Shown here piece after piece: positions 26,272 through 33,937 of a stretch of DNA of 64,000 nucleotides. Within the stretch, counting starts at the first letter, position 1; each line of letters begins with the position of its first letter. The DNA comes from Haladaptatus halobius (GTDB lineage: Archaea > Halobacteriota > Halobacteria > Halobacteriales > Haladaptataceae), in the NCBI RefSeq assembly GCF_020618475.1, contig NZ_CP085335.1:1798001-1862000 (forward strand). Direction: 5' to 3'. The notes under the pieces were generated by a model. It saw nothing but the letters and a program-made list of their open reading frames with translations. It was not told the origin of the DNA and did not search any database. The translations under genes and the position numbers were made by a program.

Positions 26272-26481
26272 CTACTGCCGGTGTTCGACATTACAGACCG
26301 CGTCGGCGTCGGCGAGGATGAACGCGTCGTCGCGGAGCATCTCCTCGTCCTTCGGGAGGAACATGAGGTGGCCGGCTCCGTTCTTCCGCGCTCGTATCAC
26401 CTCCCACTCGTCGAGTTCGTAGCCGAGGTCGCCTTCGAGGTCGGGGTCGGATGCCACGCGTTCCCACCGAAGCCGGTTCAT
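26272..26481 (-). CDS. Small conserved haloarchaeal protein of unknown function
   Basis: This 69-residue acidic protein begins MNRLRWERVASDPDLEGDLGYELDEWEVI and ends in a short CNVEHRQ tail. No membrane segment or known domain is recognised. Its start overlaps the stop of the beta-helix gene by four bases (ATGA), so it is translated from the same mRNA. It is convergent with the DUF7344 gene, with only the stop codons between them. No function is assigned. Confidence 0.65.
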   Translation of the reverse strand: MNRLRWERVASDPDLEGDLGYELDEWEVIRARKNGAGHLMFLPKDEEMLRDDAFILADADAVCNVEHRQ

Positions 26482-27995
26482 TTTCCACCTTCTTTGGCGA
26501 CCCAGACGAGCGCCTTTCCGTCGACTTCGAGGCGGTTCAGATCGCCGGAGAAGCGGTACCCGTCCTTGCCGTCGATGACTTGCCCCTTCACTCGTGTGCC
26601 GGAGACCGTGTCTAACGAGTTCACCGAACCGAGGTTGCCGTCCTTCTTCACCGCGCCGCTCACGTCGAAGGAGTAGGTGCTGGTGTCGTCGGCGTCGGCG
26701 CTGCCGTCGACGACGATGGTCTTCGGTAGGCCGAGTTTCCCTGGTGTGACTCGCTCGCCGTTGAGGAAGACGGTCGCCTTCCCGTCGAGGCCGAACTTCG
26801 TGAGCGTTCCGGAGAAGCGATAGCTGTCGGTGCCTCCGGCGACCGCTCCCGTGACCGTACTGTCTTCGACCGAGTCCTCGTCGTCCTTCGACGCCCCGCG
26901 GTCGGTCGATTTTTCGACCTCGCCGGAGACGGCGAACTCGTAGGTCGATTCGGTCGAAGCGTCGGAACTGGAGATGCTCAGGACGTTCGGGAATCCTCGC
27001 GTCTTCGCTTTCTTCCGCTGGATGCGCTGCGTGCGATTGCCCGACTCGGTGTCGGAGCGCCCGTTCGAACCGCTTCCCGAACCGGTACGCGAACTTCCAC
27101 CCGCACCGCCGCCGGAGCCACTGCCCGAACTTCCCGCGCCGCTAGCGGCCTGCTCCGCGGACGTCGGAACGCCCTTCGGGGGCGTCAGGTCGGCCGCATC
27201 GCCGGTTCGAGTGTTCGTCTGCGTGACCGACCCGCCCTTAACCGAGGTGATGTCGCCGAGGATGTCGCAGTTGCGGAGGTGCGTCTCGCCGTACCACGAC
27301 CAGACCGCGCGAGTGTTGGTCGAACCGGGGGCCGAACAACCGGTGCGACACGGTTTGTTCCCCCGCGAATCGACGACCGTGTCGATGACTCGGCAGGGTC
27401 GTTCCTTCGCGTTGAGGCGGACGTTCGAGATGGTGTTCGCCTTGAAGTACGATGACTCGACGTGGAGGTTGCCGCCGTATCCCTGCGCGCCCGGCCCGGA
27501 ACCGTACAGCCCGTTGTCGATCATCCCCGCGACGTGGACGTTACGGAAGGTGATGGTGCCGCGGTGGGGTAGGTTCGCGTTGAGCCAGATACCGCCGCTG
27601 TCGGAGCCGGCGACCTGTCCGTCGCCCATGTAGAGGTTCTCCACGAGTCCGGTTCCGTCCGGGTCGGAGACGCCGGGGTTCAGGAGGTAGTGCCCGCCTG
27701 GGTGGATGCCCTTGAAGCCGACGTTTCGAATCGTCCAGCCGGAGCCGCTGGTGCGAACGAGCGCCGACGCGCCGTCCGCGGTCATGTCGATGAGAACGTT
27801 CTCGAACGTCTCGCCGTCGCCGATGTCGATGGTCTGCGTCTCGCCTGCGGAAACGGTAATCGTCCGGTACTCCGCGGCGTTCGCCGCCCCCGCCGCCGCG
27901 AACGACGCCGCGGTCGCTCCCGCGAATCGAAGGTACGAACGCCGGTTCAGGAGACCAATCTCTGGTGAATCGCGTGCCGTCTCGTCGCGTGCCAT
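26478..27995 (-). CDS. Tat-exported right-handed beta-helix surface protein with two C-terminal repeats
   Basis: These 505 residues start with a twin-arginine signal (LLNRRSYLRFAGATAASFAAAG). A parallel beta-helix domain (about 45-265) has alternating short strands such as WTIRNVGFKGI, VENLYMGDG and TFRNVHVAG. A Gly/Ser-rich linker follows (about 275-315), then two related beta domains of about 85 residues (one with YEFAVSGEVEKS and YRFSGTLTKFGLDGKATVFL, the other with YSFDVSGAVKKD and YRFSGDLNRLEVDGKALVWV). The architecture suggests a carbohydrate-binding or lyase-like exoprotein on the cell surface. Catalytic residues are not evident. A leaderless TATA promoter lies just upstream. Its 5' region is duplicated at about 28310-28370. 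Confidence 0.8.
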   Translation of the reverse strand: MARDETARDSPEIGLLNRRSYLRFAGATAASFAAAGAANAAEYRTITVSAGETQTIDIGDGETFENVLIDMTADGASALVRTSGSGWTIRNVGFKGIHPGGHYLLNPGVSDPDGTGLVENLYMGDGQVAGSDSGGIWLNANLPHRGTITFRNVHVAGMIDNGLYGSGPGAQGYGGNLHVESSYFKANTISNVRLNAKERPCRVIDTVVDSRGNKPCRTGCSAPGSTNTRAVWSWYGETHLRNCDILGDITSVKGGSVTQTNTRTGDAADLTPPKGVPTSAEQAASGAGSSGSGSGGGAGGSSRTGSGSGSNGRSDTESGNRTQRIQRKKAKTRGFPNVLSISSSDASTESTYEFAVSGEVEKSTDRGASKDDEDSVEDSTVTGAVAGGTDSYRFSGTLTKFGLDGKATVFLNGERVTPGKLGLPKTIVVDGSADADDTSTYSFDVSGAVKKDGNLGSVNSLDTVSGTRVKGQVIDGKDGYRFSGDLNRLEVDGKALVWVAKEGGK

Positions 27996-28015
27996 GGATT
28001 CAATGCCACATTACC

Positions 28016-28024
28016 GATTTAAGT
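28016..28024 (-). promoter_or_regulatory. TATA-like box of the beta-helix gene
   Basis: On the minus strand, CTACTTAAATC lies about 22-30 bases before the ATG at 27995, which is canonical leaderless spacing. A second copy (TTTACTTAAATAA) lies at about 28345-28356. Confidence 0.5.
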
Positions 28025-28140
28025 AGATTTCGATTCTGGCTCAATGTGATTCCCAGAATTTAAATGAGACTGCTGTCAGGTAGCCATCAGAAGAAAGGGG
28101 CGCTTTCGTCCGGCAACGATGCCTTACCGCCTCGGTTGCC

Positions 28141-28319
28141 CGCTACCCCGCTCGGTTCCGCAGTTTCGGAACCCGCCGTAAAAGCCGTCTCCGCCCCCGA
28201 ACGTCTTCGTCGGGACGAACGCCGCACCGTTCCCATCGAAGGGTATCGCCGCGCCGACCGATTTTCGCCGAACCGCCGATCGTCGTTCCGGTCGCTCGCG
28301 CGCCGTCGTCGCGTGCCAC
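28141..28319 (-). pseudogene. Decayed 5' fragment of a second copy of the beta-helix gene
   Basis: Downstream of the second promoter copy, a GTG at 28319 opens a frame beginning VARDDGARATGTTIGG, similar to the MARDETARDSPEIGLLNRR start of the intact gene. It then loses the signal peptide and any similarity. I infer a remnant of gene duplication. The gap 27996-28625 otherwise holds only the promoters and the motif at 28590. Confidence 0.35.
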
Positions 28320-28589
28320 TATGGTTTCAATGCTATCACAGTTATTTAAGTAAATTGTGGTTCGGCTCGCCGCTTGCTTCCGAATACGAGCGCGGCGGCC
28401 CAGCCGAACGCGAGCGCCGAAGCGGGGCAAGCGACGCTTATGTCGTGTCAATCGCTTCGTACTCCCCCTCACACGCCATGCGAACCGCGGTTCGACGAGA
28501 AACTCACCGTTGCAGAACGTTCGACCGAAAACTCGGTCCGACGGCGATATCCGGGGGTACGACCGAGCTACGACGCCGGAAACGAGCGC

Positions 28590-28598
28590 ATAACAAAG
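28590..28598 (+). promoter_or_regulatory. ATAACAAAG motif before the second AP-superfamily gene
   Basis: Exact copy on the coding strand, ending 27 bases before the ATG at 28626, with no other TATA-like element between. Confidence 0.65.
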
Positions 28599-28625
28599 GC
28601 TTCGGATGGACTTTTCCGTTACAGC

Positions 28626-30239
28626 ATGGATTGTCAGATAAAGACACTTCTCGTCGGCATCGACGCCGGGTGTCGATCCGTCCTCGATCCGTTGTTCGAG
28701 GACGGGGCGCTCCCGCATCTGCGGTCGATCTTCGCCGAGGGGTCGTCCGAGCCGCTGGAATCGCAGATTCCGCCGTGGACGCCCAGCGCGTGGCCTTCGA
28801 TGTACACCGGGGTGAACCCCGGCAAACACGGCGTCTTCGGGTTCCTCGACTTCGACGGCTACGACTGGGACGTGGTGAACGCGAGTCGAGTTCACGAACA
28901 CACCTTCTGGGAGCTGCTCGACCGACACGGCTATTCGAGCGTCGTCGTCAACGCACCAGTGACCCATCCGCCCCGGGCGTTCGACGGTGCGATTCTGCCG
29001 GGGTACACGGCCCCCGAGAATCCGACCTGCCACCCTGAGGGACTGCTAGAAGACGTGCGGAACGAAATCGGCGGCTATCGCGTGTACCCGCCGCGAAACC
29101 TCCCCACCGACGTGTCCATCGCGTGGTATCACCGTCTCGTCAGAATGCGCGGCGAAGCGTTTCGCTACCTCGCAGACCGCTTCGACCCCGATTTCGGGTT
29201 CGTCCAGTTCCAGAGCACCGACACGGTCTTCCACGAGCATCCCGGCGAGGACGGAGTGGCGCGAACCGTCTACGAAGCGGTGGACGAACAGGTCGGCGAG
29301 ATTCTCGACGTCTGCGACCCCGACACGGTCATGATCGCCAGCGATCACGGTATCGGCGAATACACGGGTTACGAGTTCCGCGTCAACGACTTCCTGCATG
29401 ACGAGGGGTACGTCGAGACGGTTCGCGGCGGCGAGGGAATGCCCTCATGGTCGACCATCGCGAGCAACCAGTTGGAGCGCGGGGAAGAGAGTTCCCCCCG
29501 CGAACGAAACTGGGCGGAGCGCGGGTTGGCGACCGCCGCACGGATCGGAATCACCAGCCAGCGAATCGGAGCCGTCCTCGAACGCGTCGGGATGGAGAAG
29601 TTCGTCGCAAAGCACGTTCCGGAGAACTTCATCCGCGCCGCCACGGAGCAGGTCGATTTCCCGAACTCGGTCGCCTACATGCGCGACCGAATCGAGTGCG
29701 GTGTCCGAATCAACCTCGAAGGGCGCGAACCCAAGGGCGTCGTCCCGCCCGAGCAGTATGAGGAGGTGCGCTCGGAGTTGGTCGAGAAGCTCCGGGGCGT
29801 TCGCACGCCGGACGGCCACCCCGTCTTCGAGACGGTGGCTCCGCGCGAAGCGTTCTTCGACGGACCGTACAGCGAGAACGCGGTAGACGTGGTGTGCGTT
29901 CCCGCCGACTTCGACCAGTTCCTCTCCGCGCAACTGCGGGGCCGGCGGTTCGGCACGCCCCGAGAGCCGTGGAACCACAAACTCGACGGAATCTTCGCGG
30001 CGGCGGGCGCGGGAATCGACGCCGACGCGACCTGCGCGGGCGCCCACCTATTCGACGTGGCTCCGACGATTCTGGCGACGTTCGGCGTCCCCGCGAGCGA
30101 CCGGATGGACGGGCGCGTCCTCCCGGTCGTCGAGTCGGCGGGCGAGCAGAGCTACCCCGCGTTCGACGCGGGTGAGACGGTCGAAACAGACGACGAGCGC
30201 GTGGAAGCGCGACTCGCGGATCTCGGATATCTCGAATGA
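28626..30239 (+). CDS. Alkaline-phosphatase-superfamily protein (copy 2)
   Basis: These 537 residues carry the same core as the gene at 6084. LLVGIDAGCRSVLDPL holds the first metal ligand, PPWTPSAWPSMYTGVNPGKHG the nucleophile Thr or Ser loop, and MIASDHGIGEYTG the Asp-His pair. It also has VVVNAPVTHPPRAFDG, a family-typical loop. It has no signal peptide. Members cleave or transfer phosphodiesters. In this setting a role in trimming or decorating glycan or nucleotide-sugar intermediates is inferred. The start follows the motif by 27 bases. The stop overlaps the FemAB-like start by four bases. Confidence 0.8.
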   Translation: MDCQIKTLLVGIDAGCRSVLDPLFEDGALPHLRSIFAEGSSEPLESQIPPWTPSAWPSMYTGVNPGKHGVFGFLDFDGYDWDVVNASRVHEHTFWELLDRHGYSSVVVNAPVTHPPRAFDGAILPGYTAPENPTCHPEGLLEDVRNEIGGYRVYPPRNLPTDVSIAWYHRLVRMRGEAFRYLADRFDPDFGFVQFQSTDTVFHEHPGEDGVARTVYEAVDEQVGEILDVCDPDTVMIASDHGIGEYTGYEFRVNDFLHDEGYVETVRGGEGMPSWSTIASNQLERGEESSPRERNWAERGLATAARIGITSQRIGAVLERVGMEKFVAKHVPENFIRAATEQVDFPNSVAYMRDRIECGVRINLEGREPKGVVPPEQYEEVRSELVEKLRGVRTPDGHPVFETVAPREAFFDGPYSENAVDVVCVPADFDQFLSAQLRGRRFGTPREPWNHKLDGIFAAAGAGIDADATCAGAHLFDVAPTILATFGVPASDRMDGRVLPVVESAGEQSYPAFDAGETVETDDERVEARLADLGYLE

Positions 30240-31252
30240 GCATCACGATAGAGAACGACGGCATCAGAGTGGAACGGGCGGACGACCTCGAACGCTGGAA
30301 CGACTATGTGGAGCGATCGCCGCAGGGCGACGTGTTCCACCGACTGGAAGCCCTCGAAGTGCAGGCCGACCACACCGGAGCGACGTTCCATCCCCTCGTC
30401 GGCTTCAAGGGACAGGAACCGGTCGGGCTGTTTCCGGCCTTCACCATCTCGAAGGGGGGCGTCACGACCACCTTCTCGCCGCCGCCGAACCTCTGGCTTC
30501 CCCACCTCGGCCCGGTGCTGTTGAACATGGAGAAGCTGAAGCGGCGGAAGGCCGAGCGCAGACATCGTCGGTTCGTCGACGGCTGTCTCGATTGGTTAGA
30601 CCGCGAGTTCGGGCCGAAGTACGTCCACGTCAGGACGGGCGGGCGGTACGAGGATATCCGACCGTTCGAGTGGAACGACTTCGAGGTGTTGCCGCGCCAC
30701 ACCTACGAGGTCGACCTGACGCCCGGCGAGGAGAGCGTGCTGTCGAGTTTCAGCAGCGACGCCCGGAGCAACACTCGCACCGACGAGAGTTGCTACGACA
30801 TCCACGTCGGCGGGGCGCAAGCGATTCGGCGAATAATCCGACAGGTCGAAGCCCGCCACGACGAGCAGGGCGAACCCTACCGCCTCTCGCCCGATTTCGC
30901 CGTCGACCTCTACCGGAGCCTGCCGGACGGGGCGGTTCGACCCTACGTCTGCGACGTGGACGGCGAGTTCGCGGGCGGGATGATAGCGCTGGCGGACGAT
31001 TCGCGGATATACCGGTGGCAGGGCGGCGCGAAACACGCCCGTGACGTGCCCATCAACGACCTCGTAGATTGGGCCATCATGCGCGACGCGATGGACGAAG
31101 GCATCCCCCGCTACGACCTCGTGGGCGCGAACGAGCGCCGACTCTGCGGCTACAAGGCGAAGTTCGACCCGGAACTCGTGCGCTACTACAGCTTGGAGCG
31201 CGGAACTCGGATGATGAACCTGCTGACGGACGTGTACAAGCGATTCAGGTAG
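30236..31252 (+). CDS. FemAB-like GNAT-fold acyl/aminoacyltransferase (copy 2)
   Basis: This 338-residue paralogue of the gene at 17248 has the same ordered motifs: FHRLEALEVQADHTGATFHPLVGFKG, FSPPPNLWLPHLGPVLL, SSDARSNTRTDESC, MIALADDSRIYRWQGG and YDLVGANERRLCGYKAKF. It is predicted to be cytoplasmic, attaching an acyl or aminoacyl group to a glycan precursor. It is coupled to the AP-superfamily gene by an ATGA overlap, so the pair probably act on the same substrate. What is transferred is not known. Confidence 0.75.
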   Translation: MSITIENDGIRVERADDLERWNDYVERSPQGDVFHRLEALEVQADHTGATFHPLVGFKGQEPVGLFPAFTISKGGVTTTFSPPPNLWLPHLGPVLLNMEKLKRRKAERRHRRFVDGCLDWLDREFGPKYVHVRTGGRYEDIRPFEWNDFEVLPRHTYEVDLTPGEESVLSSFSSDARSNTRTDESCYDIHVGGAQAIRRIIRQVEARHDEQGEPYRLSPDFAVDLYRSLPDGAVRPYVCDVDGEFAGGMIALADDSRIYRWQGGAKHARDVPINDLVDWAIMRDAMDEGIPRYDLVGANERRLCGYKAKFDPELVRYYSLERGTRMMNLLTDVYKRFR

Positions 31253-31332
31253 CAGTCGGGTATCGGTCGGGCATCGAGGGTCATACTCCGAATCCTGACA
31301 AGACTTTTATCCGCGGGCGATGCGCGAGACGT

Positions 31333-31610
31333 ATGGAGAAACCGTTGCTCACCGGCGGTATCGTGGTCATGGCCGTCGGAATTGGTCTCATGTTCGGCGG
31401 CCCGCTCGGCGTCCTCGTGGTCGGCATGGTGCTTGTCGGATTCGGACTGGTGAAAACGGGCGCGGACGTCGATACGCGGAAGTTCAACCGACCGAATTGC
31501 GGCGCGCGAAACGACCGCACCAGAGCCTTCTGCCACTACTGCGACGCCTCGCTCCCCGAGAAGTGTTTCTCATTCGAAATCGACTCGTATCCTCGATCAG
31601 CGGCGCGTGA
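31333..31610 (+). pseudogene. Small membrane zinc-ribbon protein, probably damaged at its 3' end
   Basis: ATG 31333 opens two hydrophobic helices (LLTGGIVVMAVGIGLMFGG and VLVVGMVLVGFGLV) followed by a zinc-ribbon-like NCGARNDRTRAFCHYCDASL. The first cysteine of the usual Cys-Pro-X-Cys knuckle is replaced by Arg (RPNC). The frame then has no stop until 32004, running 400 bases antisense to a well-supported gene. A shifted frame would stop at 31610. I infer loss of the natural stop by a frameshift. A TATA-like cttttatcc lies about 24 bases upstream. The true end is uncertain. Confidence 0.45.
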
Positions 31611-32166
31611 CGGCGAGTTTTCGCGGAACTCCCGGCATCCCGTCGAACAGCCAGAGGACGAAGACGGTGAGCAACAGCCCGAGTTCGAGCGCGAGGTAAC
31701 CCGTCACCGCGGGGTCGTCGAGGTAGGTGAGGTACTCCCCGAAATACTTCTGGAACTGGGCCAGGAAGCCCATGCTCGACCGGTCGCTCGGGACGCGAGC
31801 GAGCGGCCACAGCAGGAATCCGAGGAACGGGTCTTTGCCGACCGCGATCGGATAGATCACGTCGCCCGCGAGGTGCGAGAGGTAGCCGATCGCGAACGCG
31901 ACGCCGACGTCGCTCCGGCCCGCGCGGTGTGCGAGCACCAGCGCGAGCGCCGAGAGCGGAAGCGCGGAGAGGAGCGAGTGCGCCAGCGAGTGACCGCTCG
32001 GTAGCACCGCGAGCGACCACGCGAGCGGTTTGTCCACGAGGTCGGGGAGCTGGGTGGCGATTCCGAGGACGACGACGGCGTCGCTCCGCGGCGATCGACC
32101 GGTTCCGAGGTGGCTGTACACCGAGTAGAGGAGATAGCCGAACGCGAGGTGTTCCCACGGCCACAT
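31597..32166 (-). CDS. Metal-dependent membrane hydrolase (YdjM/DUF457 type)
   Basis: This 189-residue protein has four to five hydrophobic helices and the histidine-rich family motifs. WPWEHLAFGYLLYS is at the N-terminus, followed by QLPDLVDKP, PSGHSLAHSLL and YLSHLAGDVIYP. The His and Asp residues are thought to bind metal at the membrane face. The substrate is unknown. The start overlaps the DUF1616 stop by one base (TAATG), so they form a two-gene unit headed by the motif at 33285. Confidence 0.8.
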   Translation of the reverse strand: MWPWEHLAFGYLLYSVYSHLGTGRSPRSDAVVVLGIATQLPDLVDKPLAWSLAVLPSGHSLAHSLLSALPLSALALVLAHRAGRSDVGVAFAIGYLSHLAGDVIYPIAVGKDPFLGFLLWPLARVPSDRSSMGFLAQFQKYFGEYLTYLDDPAVTGYLALELGLLLTVFVLWLFDGMPGVPRKLAVTRR

Positions 32167-33185
32167 TATGTTGCCACGTCTATCCAGATTTGGGCGTGTT
32201 CGTCGGCGTTGCTCGTCGTCGGGTTGTCAGGCGGGTCGCCTTGGTATAGCAAAAACACCAATCGCAAGTTCTCCCCGGCCATCGTCGGGCTGATGACGTA
32301 GCGCGTTCGCCACGATTCGCCGGCCGCCACGCGATGACCGAATCGGTCTAACTCCACTCGGTCGACGATTCGGGCGCTCCCGCCTGGCCGCTGGTCGACG
32401 CGCTGGAGTTGGACGACGACCGTGTACTCGACCGACTCCCCTTCGTGGTTTCCGACGGCGACGTGCACGGGTTTCTGCTCGCCCACCTCGAACGATTCCG
32501 GATACCCTTCCGTGACGTACTTTCCGTCCTCCTGCGTGAGGAGGGATAGCTGCGAGAACTGCTCGCCGTCCTGCGGCGCGGCGAAGGCGTACCCGACGGC
32601 GGACAGCGCGACGACCACCGACAGCGCGAGCACGACGTTCAACACCACGTCGGCACCCGATTCGGCGTCGAAGAGCGCGCCGCGAAGTCGGGAAGCGCTA
32701 TCCCGAACCGAAACGCCGAATCGGTCGTCCGCCGGAACGTCGACGCGACGAACCGCCGCGAAAACCGAGAGGGCGAGCGTGAGACCGAAGACGGCGACGA
32801 GGACGGAAAGCGGTTCGAACCCAACGCGGGCGAGCGAGAGTCCGAGCGCGAGCACCGGGACGAGCGCGAGACTGCTGCCGAACGAGAGCGCGACGCGCTC
32901 GCCCGGTGTGATTCCCTCGCGTCGTACCTGCGCCGGACTCGTCCATCCCGAGCGATGGGACGGCCCCGCCCCCGGAAACAGGAGGGAGACGAGGGCGTAT
33001 CCCGGCGCGAAGAGAACGAACGGAATTCCCAGTGCGACGGCGACCGGCGTCCCTCGCACGCCCGATTGTGCGAGCGTGAACGCGACCGCCGCGACCGCAG
33101 CGACGACTCCCACGAGGTCGGCGGGAAGTTCGAACATCGGTCGGGCGATGCGATTCAACAGCGATTCGGTCGTTTCGTGGCTCAT
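32166..33185 (-). CDS. DUF1616 domain membrane protein
   Basis: These 339 residues have about four N-terminal hydrophobic helices (LVGVVAAVAAVAFTL, VALGIPFVLFAPGYALVSLLFP, LALVPVLALGLSLA, LSVLVAVFGLTLALSVFAA). Another follows near residue 205 (VLNVVLALSVVVALSAVGYAFAA), then an extracellular beta-rich domain (about 230-339) with VHVAVGNHEGESVEYTVVV and ISPTMAGENLRLVFLLYQG. The family is widespread in archaea near surface-layer and glycosylation genes and has no known activity. ATG 33185 is chosen, and the ATAACAAAG motif lies 99 bases upstream. Confidence 0.78.
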   Translation of the reverse strand: MSHETTESLLNRIARPMFELPADLVGVVAAVAAVAFTLAQSGVRGTPVAVALGIPFVLFAPGYALVSLLFPGAGPSHRSGWTSPAQVRREGITPGERVALSFGSSLALVPVLALGLSLARVGFEPLSVLVAVFGLTLALSVFAAVRRVDVPADDRFGVSVRDSASRLRGALFDAESGADVVLNVVLALSVVVALSAVGYAFAAPQDGEQFSQLSLLTQEDGKYVTEGYPESFEVGEQKPVHVAVGNHEGESVEYTVVVQLQRVDQRPGGSARIVDRVELDRFGHRVAAGESWRTRYVISPTMAGENLRLVFLLYQGDPPDNPTTSNADEHAQIWIDVAT

Positions 33186-33284
33186 GCGTGCCTCGAACGG
33201 TCGGTTTTCGTGCGGTGTTGTCTCGTCATCTGTTCTCCGAACGACATCGAAATCAGTCCGTGAACGACGTAATCCGGAACGGTA

Positions 33285-33293
33285 CTTTGTTAT
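33285..33293 (-). promoter_or_regulatory. ATAACAAAG motif before the DUF1616 unit
   Basis: Exact copy on the minus strand, 99 bases before ATG 33185. It is divergent from the copy at 33404. Confidence 0.6.
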
Positions 33294-33403
33294 CCAGCGC
33301 GTACCCCGACGACCGACGACGGAGCGACGATTATCGGCCGTTGAACCGCTGAACGCGAGGAAGAGCGACGGTAAGCTACGGCTACCGGGGTGGATGGCGC
33401 TAC

Positions 33404-33412
33404 ATAACAAAG
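33404..33412 (+). promoter_or_regulatory. ATAACAAAG motif before the DUF7556-like gene
   Basis: Exact copy on the plus strand, 56 bases before the GTG at 33469. It is the last copy seen in the window. Confidence 0.55.
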
Positions 33413-33468
33413 GGGGTTTGCGTCCCAGACTCGGACGAGTCCCTCGACGAGGACCGAGTCGAATCACG

Positions 33469-33654
33469 GTGATTACCCTGAACTGGACACGCGCAATCGA
33501 CGACCCGGAGGCACAGCTCACCGACGACGTCATGTTCGCCGTCGACGAGGACGACGACGGCGACGAACTGGCCGTCATCGCGGACGTGACGCGAGACGAT
33601 GCGTGGATTTCGATGCCGCTTTCGGAGTCGCGAACGCTGTCGCAACACCGCTGA
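33469..33654 (+). CDS. Small acidic haloarchaeal protein (DUF7556-like)
   Basis: This 61-residue acidic protein (starting at GTG) contains DDVMFAVDEDDDGDELAVIADVTRDDAWISM and ends SESRTLSQHR. The composition and size match conserved haloarchaeal proteins of unknown function. It is probably cytoplasmic. The GTG is chosen because the frame upstream is antisense to the DUF1616 gene. It lies in the same direction as the XapX gene, 43 bases before it. Confidence 0.6.
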   Translation: MITLNWTRAIDDPEAQLTDDVMFAVDEDDDGDELAVIADVTRDDAWISMPLSESRTLSQHR

Positions 33655-33697
33655 CTTCGAACGACTTTTCACGGTTCTGTACGCAGTGAGCGTACCG

Positions 33698-33898
33698 ATG
33701 AATCTCGCTCTAACAGCCTTCGCACTGCTGACCGGACTGCTCACCGGCGCGTTCTTCAAGTTTCTCGGCGTGCCGATTCCCGCCCCGCCGGAACTCCCCG
33801 GCGTGATGGGTATCGTCGGCATCTACCTCGGCTACAAGGTCGTCGACGCGATGGGGTGGAGCGTCGATCTGCTCTCGATGCTCGGACTCGCCGGATAG
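33698..33898 (+). CDS. XapX domain-containing small membrane protein
   Basis: This 66-residue protein has two hydrophobic segments and the XapX pattern ALLTGLLTGAFFKFLGVPIPAPP followed by GVMGIVGIYLGYKVVDAMGW. It is membrane-located with unknown role. It ends 39 bases before the convergent sdhA stop, and no clear hairpin is seen in that gap. Confidence 0.8.
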   Translation: MNLALTAFALLTGLLTGAFFKFLGVPIPAPPELPGVMGIVGIYLGYKVVDAMGWSVDLLSMLGLAG

Positions 33899-33937
33899 CG
33901 CGGAAACCGGCCGGAAAATAGCGGACGATTATCGACT

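Larger units (their letters stand above)
27984..28370. repeat. Imperfect direct repeat of the beta-helix gene's start/promoter region (copies at 27984-28040 and 28309-28370)
   Basis: Both copies contain cgtcgcgtgcca, then a gg.ttcaatgc block, then atttaagta and a following ttc.g.ttc...ggctc block, with small indels. The distance between copies is about 325 bases. This marks a past duplication of the gene's 5' end. Confidence 0.55.
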
